Made by a program: the position numbers and the translations under genes. Positions 17,150 through 25,668 of a DNA stretch of 25,669 nt are shown one piece after another. Every line of letters begins with the position of its first letter. Within the stretch, counting starts at the first letter, position 1. Where the stretch lies: assembly GCA_003170035.1 (NCBI GenBank), contig PMZX01000383.1:2989-28657 (forward strand). The letters run 5' to 3'. This DNA is from Myxococcales bacterium (GTDB lineage Bacteria > Myxococcota_A > Polyangia > Fen-1088). Under the pieces are notes generated by a model, which saw only the letters and a program-made list of their open reading frames with translations, was not told where the DNA came from and did not search any database.

Positions 17150-17585
17150 CTGGATCGGGAAGCCTGCCGGAAGCTTCTCTGGCGTGTCTCGGCTGCGCGC
17201 AAACCGTTCGCGATTGCTGAGGAATTTTGTGCCGCGAAGTTGGAGCATCCCGCTCGCAGCGAGATCTGCGGGCTTGCCGCACGACCGGGCGAGGAAACCA
17301 GCGCAGGATGCGGCTTGGAGCAATCGCCAGCGAGCAAGCGGGGAACTCTCCGACGGGCGGAAAGCTTCACCAGCTAGACCCTGTGCCAAAGACCCGTCGA
17401 GAAGAAAATCGTACACCCACGTGCGGTCACAAGTTCTCGACGGGCGAGCGGCGCCCGCGACTTGGAACCAGAGGCACCCAGCCTCGGAGAATCCGGCGCT
17501 CCCAAGCACTCACGCGCTTCGAAGTCTGACAAGAACGATGGATATTTCTGCGAGGACCGAACAGCCGGAATGAACCATGGCGGCG

Positions 17586-17614
17586 TTGACACCGCTCACC
17601 CGGGGTGCTAGTTC
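17586..17614 (+). promoter_or_regulatory. candidate promoter of rpmH-rnpA-yidD-yidC-trmB
   Basis: A perfect TTGACA (17586-17591) is followed after 17 bases by TAGTTC (17609-17614), a poor -10 but preceded by TGC in the extended position. Transcription would begin near 17621, about 30 bases ahead of the rpmH GTG. Confidence 0.45.
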
Positions 17615-17649
17615 AGCGGTCCCACACGGTTGAAGAGCCGGAGGAACAA

Positions 17650-17802
17650 GTGTCGAAGAGGACTTTCCAGCCGCACCGAAAAAGCCGGAAGCGAACCCAT
17701 GGCTTCCGGAAACGCATGAGCACGCCGGCCGGCCGCGAGGTTCTTCGGCGGCGTCGGCGCAAAGGGCGCAAGAAGCTCACGGTGAGCGTGCCCAAGAAGT
17801 AG
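17650..17802 (+). CDS. rpmH: 50S ribosomal protein L34
   Basis: L34 is a small, very basic protein of the large ribosomal subunit. The 50-residue sequence [20 protein letters not shown], then [20 protein letters not shown] is unmistakable, with a slightly longer tail ending VSVPKK. The start is the GTG at 17650, six bases behind GGAGG; the open frame extends to 17605, but the extra 15 codons are not L34. It is five bases ahead of rnpA, the usual coupled pair. Confidence 0.97.
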   Translation: MSKRTFQPHRKSRKRTHGFRKRMSTPAGREVLRRRRRKGRKKLTVSVPKK

Positions 17803-17807
17803 GCGCC

Positions 17808-18179
17808 GTGACCGAAAAAGGCCGCCACGAACGGCTCAGCCGCGGGGATCACTTGCGAGCGCGATCGTGCTTCCTGGCGGTGCAGCATCGAGGGCGTCGG
17901 ATTCCAGGACGCAACCTTGTGGTCTATGCGCTTTCCCGTGCCGAGCACGAACGCAAAGAGCGAGCCAGAATGGGCATCACCGTGAGCAAGAAGGTCGGCA
18001 ATGCCGTGGTTCGCAATCGGGTGAAGCGGTGGCTGCGCGAAGGTTACCGTCGCATGGCCTTATCTGCGCCTGGCGGTACCGACCTTGTGATCATCGCTCG
18101 TCCCGCGACGGCGAACAGTACGTACCAGCGGACTGCCGAGGAACTGAGCGAGCTCATTGCACGCGCAGGAGTGCCATGA
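17808..18179 (+). CDS. rnpA: ribonuclease P protein component
   Basis: RnpA is the protein cofactor of RNase P, which with the catalytic RNA matures tRNA 5' ends. The 123-residue protein shows the family motif RNRVKRWLREGYR (near 66) preceded by MGITVSKKVGNAVVRN, and the N-terminal basic segment LSRGDHLRAR. It starts at the GTG at 17808, five bases after the rpmH stop, and its stop overlaps the yidD ATG by four bases. The RNase P RNA gene is not in the window. Confidence 0.96.
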   Translation: MTEKGRHERLSRGDHLRARSCFLAVQHRGRRIPGRNLVVYALSRAEHERKERARMGITVSKKVGNAVVRNRVKRWLREGYRRMALSAPGGTDLVIIARPATANSTYQRTAEELSELIARAGVP

Positions 18180-18457
18180 GACCCGAACTCTCCCATGGCA
18201 GTCGGATAGGCCGTGCTTTCACGCGCGCGCTTCTGCGCGGTTACCGAACCGCCATCGCGCCGGCCATCGGCCCGGTTTGTCGCTACACGCCTTCATGTTC
18301 GGTCTACGCCGAAGAGGCCGTCGAGCGATGGGGCGTGGTCCGGGGCGGCTACTTGGCCTTGCGCCGCGTGTTTCGCTGCCACCCTTTCGCGCGCGGTGGT
18401 CTGGATCCGGTTCCTTCCGTTCTTGCCCCCATATCAGATCGCGGAGAGAGGACCTAG
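18176..18457 (+). CDS. yidD: YidD, membrane protein insertion efficiency factor
   Basis: YidD is a small membrane-associated protein that helps YidC insert membrane proteins. The 93-residue sequence has the family's compact core: LLRGYRTAIAPAIGPVCRYT, then PSCSVYAEEAVERWGVVRGG and FRCHPFARGGLDPVP, with conserved cysteines. The ATG at 18176 forms an ATGA overlap with the rnpA stop; the frame is open further upstream but only within rnpA in another phase. It sits nine bases ahead of yidC, the typical arrangement. Confidence 0.95.
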   Translation: MRPELSHGSRIGRAFTRALLRGYRTAIAPAIGPVCRYTPSCSVYAEEAVERWGVVRGGYLALRRVFRCHPFARGGLDPVPSVLAPISDRGERT

Positions 18458-18466
18458 GAGACGCCC

Positions 18467-20113
18467 ATGGACAAGCGGCTCGGCCTGGCCATAGTCGTCT
18501 CGATCGCCATCTTGTGGGCTTGGTGGAAGCTCTACCCGCCGCCGCAGCCGGCACCCCCGGCAGCCCCGCCCCAGCAGAACGCGACCCAGGAAACCGCACC
18601 AGCGAGGCCCGCGGAGCAAGCAAAGGCGACGCCAAGCCCAGCGGCGCCCGTGGCCCAGCCCGCTGTGCGCCCACCGGAACAGCAGCTCGCGCTGGACACA
18701 CCGAACGCGCGCTATCTGATGTCCAGTTGGGGCGGCACGCTCCGCCAAGTCAAGCTGAAGGATCGACAGTTCTTGCTCAACCGCCGCGACCCGGAGAGCG
18801 GCATAGAGCTCGTCAACACAGGAAAGCCGGAACTGGCGCCTCTGCGGACCACGTTTGCCAAGGCGGATTTCTCGCTTCCCGATGACACGGTCTGGGCAGC
18901 TGAGCAGCCGGCCCCGGACACGGTCGTCTTCCGCGCGCAGACTGAGGTGGTCGAAATCGAGAAGCGCTACCGGACCGAGCGCGACCGCTACCGGCTGAAC
19001 CTCAGCATGAGCGTGCACAACAAGAGCGACAAGCCGCAGTCACACGGCCTAATCGTGCACCTCTATGCCCAGCAGGATCCCGAAAAGAAGGGCGGCGGCT
19101 TCATGAGCTATGCTTCGGCCAACCTGGCGGAGCTGGTTTGTTGGGCCAACGACAAGGCCCACCGCTCCGCGGTGGAGCCCTTGGCCAAGGAGTCCATCGA
19201 CCTGGTGGGCGGCGTGCGCTGGGCAGCTGCAGGCGAGAAGTTCTTTACCCTGGCGGCGATCCCGTTCCCGGAGAGCCCTCCCAAAGAGCGCCGGTGCGGC
19301 GCTCGCGCGCTTGACCCGCTCACTGGCGAGGTCTTTCTTTCGCTCGCCAGCCGAACCTTGGCGCCGGGCGAGAAGACCGATTACGCCTTCGAGGTCTTCG
19401 CCGGTCCCAAGTACAACAGCGATCTGCTGAAGGTACGTCCTGGCGGTGAGGATGCGCACCTGGCGGACGACGTGGATGTCACCTTCGCGGTGCTGTCGCG
19501 GCCGATGTTGGCTTTGCTCAAGATCTTCCATCGGCTCTCCGGCAACTGGGGCATCGCCATTATCCTTCTCACCATCTTCGTCAAGCTGGTCACCTTCTAT
19601 CCCACGCAGCGGACGCTGCTCTCGGCGAAGAAAATGCAGCGGCTGGCGCCCAAAATTGCGGTTCTCCGCAAGAAGTACGAGAAGGACAAGCAGAAGCTGG
19701 GCGTGGAGACCATGAACCTGTACAAGGCCCACGGCGTCTCGCCGTTTGGTGGCTGCCTGCCCAGCCTGATCCAGATGCCCATCTGGATTGCGCTCTTCTC
19801 CACTCTCAACTACGCGGTCGAGTTGCACCGCTCGTCCTTTCTCTACATCGCCGACCTGTCGGCCAAGGATCCCTACTACGCCACGCCCTTGCTCATGGGC
19901 GCGGTGATGTTTCTGCAGATGCGCATGTCGCCGGCCGGCGCGGATCCCCAGCAGCAGAAGATGATGGCGTTCATGATGCCGATCATGTTTACCGGGTTCT
20001 CGCTCTTCCTGCCGGCGGGTCTTTCCACCTACACGCTGACCAGCTATCTGCTCGGGATCCTGCAGCAGCTCTACGTGAACTGGGCTGATCGCCGCGCGGC
20101 GGCCATTGCCTAG
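18467..20113 (+). CDS. yidC: YidC/Oxa1/Alb3 membrane protein insertase
   Basis: YidC inserts and folds inner-membrane proteins alone or with SecYEG. The 548-residue Gram-negative type starts with a membrane helix (residues about 6-23), then a Pro/Ala-rich stretch, the large periplasmic P1 domain, and the five-helix core starting at LLKIFHRLSGNWGIAIILL. It includes the GGCLPSLIQMPIWIALFSTL hairpin and the final FLPAGLSTYTLTSYLLGILQ. AGGAGA upstream of the ATG at 18467 is a good ribosome-binding site. The stop codon abuts the trmB ATG. jag and mnmE, often next to yidC, are missing here. Confidence 0.97.
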   Translation: MDKRLGLAIVVSIAILWAWWKLYPPPQPAPPAAPPQQNATQETAPARPAEQAKATPSPAAPVAQPAVRPPEQQLALDTPNARYLMSSWGGTLRQVKLKDRQFLLNRRDPESGIELVNTGKPELAPLRTTFAKADFSLPDDTVWAAEQPAPDTVVFRAQTEVVEIEKRYRTERDRYRLNLSMSVHNKSDKPQSHGLIVHLYAQQDPEKKGGGFMSYASANLAELVCWANDKAHRSAVEPLAKESIDLVGGVRWAAAGEKFFTLAAIPFPESPPKERRCGARALDPLTGEVFLSLASRTLAPGEKTDYAFEVFAGPKYNSDLLKVRPGGEDAHLADDVDVTFAVLSRPMLALLKIFHRLSGNWGIAIILLTIFVKLVTFYPTQRTLLSAKKMQRLAPKIAVLRKKYEKDKQKLGVETMNLYKAHGVSPFGGCLPSLIQMPIWIALFSTLNYAVELHRSSFLYIADLSAKDPYYATPLLMGAVMFLQMRMSPAGADPQQQKMMAFMMPIMFTGFSLFLPAGLSTYTLTSYLLGILQQLYVNWADRRAAAIA

Positions 20114-20728
20114 ATGCGCATCCGCCAGCACGTCAATCCGCTCAAGGCCAACTTCTTTCAGATCGCGGTCGAGCCACCCGAGCTGCCGGCCGGAGTCCCG
20201 GTCGAGGTGGAACTGGGCTCGGCGGAGGCCCACTTCCTCATGGCCCGAGCCGTGGAGGATCCCGCCCGCGTCTACGTGGGCGTCGAGATCCGCCGCGACC
20301 ATGTGGCGCTCGCCAACGCTGCCTGCGAGCGACGGGGGCTCAATCAGGTGCGGAGCGTGTTTGCCAACCTCTCGGTCGACCTCCCCCGCCTTTTCCCTGC
20401 CGGCCGGGTGAGCCGTTTCTTCCTCAATTTTCCAGACCCGTGGTGGAAGGCGCGCCAGCACAAGCGGCGCGTGATGTCGCCCGAACTGGTGGCCGAGCTA
20501 TCCGGGTTGCTTGCCGAGGGCGGCGAGATCTACCTGGCCACCGACGTCTTCGACATCGCGCTCGACGCCATGGCGGTTCTGGAACACGACGTCTCGCGAC
20601 GGTTCGTCAACCTGCGCGAGCCGTGGACGTTTCTGCGTGAGAGTCCCTTTGCTGCGCGCTCGCGCCGTGAACGCCAGTGCGAAGCTGCGGGCATCCACAT
20701 CTGGCGGCTCGGCTATCGGAAATTCTGA
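20114..20728 (+). CDS. trmB: TrmB, tRNA (guanine-46-N7)-methyltransferase
   Basis: TrmB forms m7G46 in the variable loop of tRNA using S-adenosylmethionine. The 204-residue sequence shows the hallmark NFPDPWWKARQHKRRVMSPEL (family pattern NFPDPWxKxRHxKRR), EIYLATDV and a C-terminal RESPFAARSRRERQCEAAG in place of the usual TxFE region. The SAM loop is atypical: VEVELGSAEAHFL replaces the common EIGxGxG, so the second and third glycines are missing. The family is typically 210-240 residues, so it is slightly short at the N-terminus. The ATG follows the yidC stop with no gap, and no ribosome-binding site is visible beyond the yidC tail, so translation probably depends on termination and restart. 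Confidence 0.88.
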   Translation: MRIRQHVNPLKANFFQIAVEPPELPAGVPVEVELGSAEAHFLMARAVEDPARVYVGVEIRRDHVALANAACERRGLNQVRSVFANLSVDLPRLFPAGRVSRFFLNFPDPWWKARQHKRRVMSPELVAELSGLLAEGGEIYLATDVFDIALDAMAVLEHDVSRRFVNLREPWTFLRESPFAARSRRERQCEAAGIHIWRLGYRKF

Positions 20729-20764
20729 ATCTCGATCCCAAGGTTGCCTGACCGCGTTGGCGAA

Positions 20765-20821
20765 GGCGGGCTTTGCCCGCCGGGGCCAGAGCGCGGATTT
20801 GGGAACCCTCCCAGGGTTCCC
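20765..20821. terminator. two perfect hairpins between convergent trmB and uvrB
   Basis: GGCGGGC-TTT-GCCCGCC (20765-20781) and GGGAACCCT-CCC-AGGGTTCCC (20801-20821) are perfect inverted repeats with three-base loops. The second ends three bases before the uvrB stop codon and is followed by CTTTC. Being symmetric they can act on both transcripts; neither has a strong T-run. Confidence 0.6.
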
Positions 20822-20824
20822 CTT

Positions 20825-22822
20825 TCAAATATCAAGTTGAAGCTGTTCGAGCTCCAGGATGCGGTCGCGGATGGCAGCGGCCTTCTCGAACTCGAGCTTC
20901 TCGGCCAGGTCCATCATCTCGGTTTTCAGTTGGGCGATCACGCTGGGCAACTCGTCGAGCGGTAGGGCTCGCTTCCCTTTCTTGGACAGGGCGAACTTGC
21001 CCAGGTCCACGAAATCATCCTGGGCCGTGCCGGCCAGATCCTGGATGGCCTTGCTGATGGTTTTCGGGGTGATTCCGTGCTTGCGATTGTGCTCTTCCTG
21101 CAGCTTGCGCCGCTCCTGCGTGATCCCGATGGCTCGCTTCATCGAATCGGTCTCGTGGTCGGCATACATGATGACCTTGCCGCGCACGTTGCGGGACGCG
21201 CGCCCGATGGTTTGGATGAGCGAGCGCTCCGCGCGCAAGAAGCCCTCCTTGTCGGCGTCGAGGATGGCCACCAACGACACCTCGGGCAGATCCAGCCCCT
21301 CGCGCAGAAGATTGATCCCCACCAGCACATCGAAGGTGCCCAGACGCAGATCGCGCAGGATCTCGATGCGTTCCAAGGTGTCGATGTCCGAGTGCAAGTA
21401 GCGCACGCGGACGCCCAGATCGGCGTAGTATTCGGTCAGGTCCTCGGCCAGACGCTTGGTCAGGGTGGTGACCAGCACGCGGTCGCCCGCGGAAACCCGC
21501 GCGCGGATCTCACCCAGCAGGTCGTCGACCTGCGAGGCCACCGGCCGAACCTCGATCTCGGGATCGAGCAGCCCGGTCGGCCGGATAATCTGCTCGACCA
21601 ACACCCCGGCCGCACGGTCGATCTCGTAGGTCGCGGGTGTGGCAGACACGAAGATCACCTGGCGGATGCGCGCTTCCCACTCCTCGAAGCGCAGCGGCCT
21701 GTTGTCGAGCGCCGAGGGCAGGCGGAAGCCGAATTCCACCAGCGTCTCCTTGCGCGAGCGGTCGCCCTTGTGCATAGAGCCGATCTGGGGAACCGTCTGG
21801 TGTGATTCATCCACGAAGGTCAGGCAGTCCTCGGGGAAGTAGTCGAGCAGAGTGGGGGGCGGCTCGCCCGGCTTGCGGCCCGAGAGGTGGCGTGAGTAGT
21901 TCTCGATGCCCTTGCAGCGGCCCATCTGCTCGAGCATCTCCAGGTCATAGAGCGTGCGCTGCTGCAGGCGCTGCTCTTCCACCAGCCGGTTCTGATCGTG
22001 CAGCTCGGTCAAGCGTCCGCGCAGCTCTTCCTTAATGCTGGTCATGGCTCGCACCAGTTGCTCGCTCGGGGTCACGTAGTGCGAGCCGGGGAAGATCGAG
22101 ACCTCGTCCAGCTTGCGCAGCACCTTGCCGCGCAGAGGATCCACCTCGGAGATAGCCTCGATTTCGTCGCCGAACCACTCCACGCGCAGGGCCTTTTCCC
22201 GTTCGTAGGCGGGGAAGATCTCCACCACGTCGCCGCGCACGCGGAATGTGCCGCGCGAGAAGTCCACGTCGTTACGCTCGTACTGGATCTCGACCAGGCG
22301 GCGCAGGACCGCATCACGCCGCACCTCCACGCCCTTGGCCAGGTCGACCTTCATGTCGAGATAGGCTTCGGGCGCCCCGATGCCGTAGATGCACGACACC
22401 GACGCGACGATGATCACGTCGCGCCGGGTGAGCAGGGCGTAGGTGGCGGCGTGGCGCATGCGGTCGATCTCTTCGTTGATGAGTGAATCCTTCTCGATAT
22501 AGGTGTCGGTCGACGGGACGTAGGCCTCGGGCTGGTAGTAGTCGTAGTAGCTGACGAAGAAATGGACCGCGTTGTCGGGAAACAGGATCTTGAACTCGCC
22601 GTAGAGCTGGTGGGCCAGCGTCTTGTTGTGAGCCATGACCAGGGCGGGGCGCTGGGCCTGGGCAATCACATGCGCCATGGTGAAGGTCTTGCCACTTCCC
22701 GTGATGCCGAGCAGGACCTGTGCCGGGTCGCCACGTCTGACGCCTGCGACCAGCTCTTCGATGGCGCGCGGCTGGTCGCCGGTGGGTGTAAGGTCGGTCC
22801 TCAGTTTGAACGGCGTCGGCAT
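20825..22822 (-). CDS. uvrB: UvrB, excinuclease ABC subunit B
   Basis: UvrB is the damage-verifying helicase of nucleotide excision repair; it receives DNA from UvrA and recruits UvrC. The 665-residue protein has Walker [11 protein letters not shown] (near 39), the beta-hairpin [26 protein letters not shown], the DESH box in [14 protein letters not shown], helicase motifs V-VI in [17 protein letters not shown] and TIGRASRN, and the C-terminal UVR coiled coil ([19 protein letters not shown]). The ATG start at 22822 gives family length. It lies 44 bases after the RlmI-type gene and probably shares its promoter. Confidence 0.98.
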   Translation of the reverse strand: MPTPFKLRTDLTPTGDQPRAIEELVAGVRRGDPAQVLLGITGSGKTFTMAHVIAQAQRPALVMAHNKTLAHQLYGEFKILFPDNAVHFFVSYYDYYQPEAYVPSTDTYIEKDSLINEEIDRMRHAATYALLTRRDVIIVASVSCIYGIGAPEAYLDMKVDLAKGVEVRRDAVLRRLVEIQYERNDVDFSRGTFRVRGDVVEIFPAYEREKALRVEWFGDEIEAISEVDPLRGKVLRKLDEVSIFPGSHYVTPSEQLVRAMTSIKEELRGRLTELHDQNRLVEEQRLQQRTLYDLEMLEQMGRCKGIENYSRHLSGRKPGEPPPTLLDYFPEDCLTFVDESHQTVPQIGSMHKGDRSRKETLVEFGFRLPSALDNRPLRFEEWEARIRQVIFVSATPATYEIDRAAGVLVEQIIRPTGLLDPEIEVRPVASQVDDLLGEIRARVSAGDRVLVTTLTKRLAEDLTEYYADLGVRVRYLHSDIDTLERIEILRDLRLGTFDVLVGINLLREGLDLPEVSLVAILDADKEGFLRAERSLIQTIGRASRNVRGKVIMYADHETDSMKRAIGITQERRKLQEEHNRKHGITPKTISKAIQDLAGTAQDDFVDLGKFALSKKGKRALPLDELPSVIAQLKTEMMDLAEKLEFEKAAAIRDRILELEQLQLDI

Positions 22823-22866
22823 TCCATGTCTCGACAGATCTCGCCAGGCGGATCGCGAAGGGCTTA

Positions 22867-24132
22867 CTACACGCGCACCGCCAGCACGAACTTGAGGTAG
22901 TTGCCCTCGGGGAAGCCGGGCTGCACGGGAAAGTCAGGGGGAAGGCCCTGGCGCTCGATGACCCGCAGCTCAAAGCCGCGCAGGGCAGCGCCCTCGGCCA
23001 GGGCCCTGTCCACCTCGCTGGCGGACAGCTTGGCTGCGTTGCTGGCAAACGCCAGCAGCCCACCTGGCTCGAGCACGGCTCCCGCAGCGCCGGCCAGCTC
23101 AGCCAGATCGGATGCGGCCGAGAAGCTTCGGCCTGGGCCCTGGCCGTGGGCGAAGGTCGGCGGATCGCAAATCACGATGTCGAAACGCCGCTTGCGCGAC
23201 AAGAAACGCTCAAGCAGCTTGCTCGCCTCGCCTGTGACTTGCTCCATGCGCGCCGGGTCCAGGCCCGAGAGTTCGTAGTTGCGCCGCGCGCGCGCGTGCG
23301 CCTTGGCCGAGGTGTCCACCGCAACGACTTCGGTCGCGCCAGCCCGCGCCGCGCGCACGGAAAAGGCCCCGGTGTAGGAGAAGAGATTCAGCACACGACG
23401 CTCAGCGGCCCGCCGGGCCACGCTGTCGCGCCCGAGTCGCAAATCGGGGAAAAAGCCTACGCCGAGAGGCGCCGTCACGTCGACCGCGAAACGACAGCCG
23501 GCCTCGTCGACCACAACTTCGAGAGGGGCCTCTTCGCCCCGCGCCCGGGTTGCGGGCTCCGCGGGTGCCTGGCCGCCCAAGGGCCGCAGCCGTTTCTGTT
23601 CGTAGATGCCACGCGGATGGATCGCCTCCGTGATCGCGTCCAGCAGTTCTTCGCGCCAGGGTAGGGCGCCTGCCGAATACCACTGCACGACCGCGAAGTC
23701 AGCGTAGCGATCGACGGTGACGCCGGGCAGGCCCTCGCTCTCGCCCGCGAACAGGCGCAAGGTGGTGGGCCTGTCCGGTCCGAGCAGCAGCCAGCGCAGT
23801 TGGACGGCGCGCTGGAAGCGCCTGGCAATGGTTCCCGCTCCTGGGTGCACTGGCTCGGCTGGATCGCGCGAGAGCACGCGCACCGCTACCGAATGGTCCC
23901 TGTCGACGTACCCGCGCGCGACGAAGGCGCCGTTTCCTGCCATCAGATCGACAACAGCGCCGGTCGTCTCGCTGATGGCCCGCCCGGCCATTGCCTCACG
24001 AAATACCCAGGGGTGCCCGCCACGCAAACGCCGCGAAACGTCATCGGGAAGCCGATACGCCCCCGCGCGGACGAACAGCCCAGGCATGGGGGGCCGGGGA
24101 ATCCTGGACGCACGGCGTTTTGGGGGGTTCAT
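22867..24132 (-). CDS. rlmI: RlmI-type 23S rRNA (cytosine-C5) methyltransferase
   Basis: This 421-residue protein matches the RlmI family, which makes m5C1962 in 23S rRNA. The N-terminal PUA-like region has [13 protein letters not shown]. The central EEHI domain includes [19 protein letters not shown] and GIYEQKR. The Rossmann methyltransferase domain shows [20 protein letters not shown] and VAVDTSAKA, the catalytic region in [14 protein letters not shown], and the C-terminal [10 protein letters not shown]. The ATG at 24132 has GGAG eight bases upstream; the frame continues to 24237, but that part is not domain sequence. It could modify a different cytosine or be a YccW-like paralogue, so the position specificity is inferred. 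It is the first gene of an operon with uvrB. Confidence 0.88.
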   Translation of the reverse strand: MNPPKRRASRIPRPPMPGLFVRAGAYRLPDDVSRRLRGGHPWVFREAMAGRAISETTGAVVDLMAGNGAFVARGYVDRDHSVAVRVLSRDPAEPVHPGAGTIARRFQRAVQLRWLLLGPDRPTTLRLFAGESEGLPGVTVDRYADFAVVQWYSAGALPWREELLDAITEAIHPRGIYEQKRLRPLGGQAPAEPATRARGEEAPLEVVVDEAGCRFAVDVTAPLGVGFFPDLRLGRDSVARRAAERRVLNLFSYTGAFSVRAARAGATEVVAVDTSAKAHARARRNYELSGLDPARMEQVTGEASKLLERFLSRKRRFDIVICDPPTFAHGQGPGRSFSAASDLAELAGAAGAVLEPGGLLAFASNAAKLSASEVDRALAEGAALRGFELRVIERQGLPPDFPVQPGFPEGNYLKFVLAVRV

Positions 24133-24178
24133 ACTGACACTCCGAGACAGCAACCAGCGAGAGGGCACATGAAGGCGC

Positions 24179-24207
24179 ACAATAGAACAGGCGGGGCAGG
24201 GGGTCGA
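24179..24207 (-). promoter_or_regulatory. candidate rlmI-uvrB promoter
   Basis: On the minus strand TCGACC (24207 to 24202, 4 of 6) and TATTGT (24184 to 24179, 4 of 6) are 17 bases apart, giving a leader of about 40 bases before the ATG at 24132. The rest of the 24133-24355 gap carries only the ribosome-binding site of the divergent gene; no promoter for that gene could be named. Confidence 0.4.
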
Positions 24208-24355
24208 GCCATTGGGAGCGGGCACTCGGCTTGCCAAACGTGTTCACGCCCACACAGGGGATTGACTTTGAACTGGCTCGCCGGGAAACTGCCACTGCAG
24301 CTATGTACGTCTAGCGCGGTGAATTGCTTGTGATGCGAAAGAAAGGACATTCCCC

Positions 24356-25498
24356 ATGACGAGTGGGCCCGGGGCGACAGGGAAGACTGATGTGCCCCCA
24401 GACGAAGCCATTGAAGAGATCTCCGGACTCCTGGAAATGGACGAGTTGAAAGCCGGCGAGTCGGAGACCGCCGGCAACTCCGAAGAGCTGGAGGCTGACG
24501 CCGCGCACGCTGCCACGGCAGCCGTGGGTGATGATCTCGATGTCTCCCTGGAGACGCCGGGCCCCGCAAAGGTGGATTCATATCTGGTTCCTCCTCCCGT
24601 TGGCGACGAGCCTCCGAATGGACAAACGCCCGAACCGGAGTCCGCCTCGGTGACCAACATGGCCTACGAGGATCTGCTCGAGAAGCTGGTCCTGCCTGCA
24701 CAGCCCGCCGCCCCTGACGAGGTGGAGGAGGCCGAGGAGCCGCCGCCGTTCGCCTCGCCCCAGCCCAGCTTGGCGCAGCCTACGCCCTCTCCCCTGGCCA
24801 ATCTCTTCCCACCGAGTGTGCAATCGATCCAAACCGTTTCCGACGAGCGCACGGTCGTCACGGCCAATCCGCTGCTGGCCGAAGAACAGGAGGCCGCCGC
24901 CCGCGAGGCCGAGAACTACATTCTCCCTGCGGCTCCGGTGGCCCCGCCCGCATTCGTGGAGTCACCGATCGTCGCGCAGCCGGTCCGGCAGAATCTGCCA
25001 GCCGCCGGCCTAGCCCCGAGCAAGTTCATCCAGATCTCCTACCCGATGTTCGGATTCATGATGCTCGCCGCGGTGCTGGTGGGTGGGGTGCTTTCCCGGC
25101 TCATGGCTCCGACACGAGTGGTCGTGACTCAGCCACCTGCACCGGCCCCGACCTTGGTGGCCAGGCCCGTGGTCCCGGCACAGCCGACGCAGCCAGCAAA
25201 TCCCGCGCCGCACGTGGTGCCGCTGCCCACTCCCACCGAGTCACCCACACCTGCCCCCGCAGGAGCAGAGCCTGCTGCCACCGCCGAAGCCAAACCGCTC
25301 GGTGAAACCGCGACGGCCGAGTCCTCGCCGGAGGAGCCCGTGGCGGGCGAACCCAGGCCAGCGGCGAGGCCCAAGGTGCATCACACGGCCAAAGCACCTC
25401 GACCGCCCAAGAGCGCTGCGCCAAAGGCAGCCCCGGCCAAACCCGCGGCGACCAAGAAACCGGCCAAGGGCGGCTGGGTGGATCCGTTCGCCCAGTAG
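24356..25498 (+). CDS. single-pass membrane protein, acidic N-terminus, Pro/Ala-rich C-terminus, unknown function
   Basis: I do not recognise a family for this 380-residue protein. Residues 1-220 are acidic and low-complexity with a few short hydrophobic clusters (ISGLLEMDEL, YEDLLEKLVL). Residues 230-250 form one membrane helix (MFGFMMLAAVLVGGVL). The rest is Pro/Ala-rich, turns strongly basic near the end (PKSAAPKAAPAKPAATKKPA) and closes with GGWVDPFAQ. With no signal peptide the N-terminus is probably cytoplasmic and the basic tail periplasmic. Similar Pro-rich proteins ending in a DPF-type tail occur in Myxococcota as far as I recall, often as regulatory or cell-envelope proteins. AAGGA seven bases before the ATG at 24356 sets the start. 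Third-position GC is consistent with neighbours, so it is likely a real gene. Confidence 0.75.
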   Translation: MTSGPGATGKTDVPPDEAIEEISGLLEMDELKAGESETAGNSEELEADAAHAATAAVGDDLDVSLETPGPAKVDSYLVPPPVGDEPPNGQTPEPESASVTNMAYEDLLEKLVLPAQPAAPDEVEEAEEPPPFASPQPSLAQPTPSPLANLFPPSVQSIQTVSDERTVVTANPLLAEEQEAAAREAENYILPAAPVAPPAFVESPIVAQPVRQNLPAAGLAPSKFIQISYPMFGFMMLAAVLVGGVLSRLMAPTRVVVTQPPAPAPTLVARPVVPAQPTQPANPAPHVVPLPTPTESPTPAPAGAEPAATAEAKPLGETATAESSPEEPVAGEPRPAARPKVHHTAKAPRPPKSAAPKAAPAKPAATKKPAKGGWVDPFAQ

Positions 25499-25607
25499 CT
25501 GTTCCAGCGCCTGACCTGGGTCGAGCAGAGATCTGGACTCTCCGCAATCCCCGGAGCCCCAGACTAGGGGACTCTCTTGCCTCGCTGCTAACCCCCTGTT
25601 ACTGTTT

Positions 25608-25613
25608 TACAAT
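25608..25613 (+). promoter_or_regulatory. -10 element upstream of a gene leaving the window
   Basis: TACAAT (5 of 6 to TATAAT) lies about 46 bases upstream of a possible ATG at 25659. The 17-base-spaced -35 (CTGCTA, 25585-25590) is poor. Transcription would start around 25620. Confidence 0.35.
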
Positions 25614-25636
25614 TGCTAAAGGAGCCGCTCGGATCT

Positions 25637-25668
25637 GTCGACGGCTCATGGGGGTAACATGAGTCGAC
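25637..25668 (+). promoter_or_regulatory. imperfect hairpin enclosing a ribosome-binding site and start codon
   Basis: GTCGAC (25637-25642) and CTCATG (25645-25650) pair with CATGAGTCGAC (25658-25668), giving about 11 bp with a 2-3-base bulge. The loop carries the G-run that would serve as ribosome-binding site, and the right arm contains the ATG at 25659. Translation of the next gene could depend on opening this stem. Confidence 0.45.

Larger units (their letters stand above)
16915..17649. other. oriC: candidate chromosomal origin (oriC) between dnaA and rpmH
   Basis: This stretch of about 735 bases has no recognisable gene and marks the point where flanking genes switch from minus (dnaA, dnaN, recF, gyrB) to plus (rpmH, rnpA, yidD, yidC), as expected at an origin. 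It contains a near-consensus DnaA box at 16918, an A/T-richer patch around 16936-16960 that could unwind, a CCTGTT-N4-AACAGG inverted repeat (16980-16995), a diverged direct repeat with ATCAAC cores, and AAAAACCG/CGGTTTTT inverted repeats. Consensus DnaA boxes are few. Open frames on both strands here have no homology. The rpmH promoter lies at its right end. Confidence 0.65.

Noticed and set aside
17129..17573. Overlapping open frames of 100-130 codons on both strands inside the dnaA-rpmH gap
   Set aside because: No domain, no ribosome-binding site, frames on both strands overlap each other, and the place is where the origin is expected.
20744..20965. Plus-strand open frame after trmB
   Set aside because: It crosses the two hairpins and the end of uvrB and has no recognisable content.
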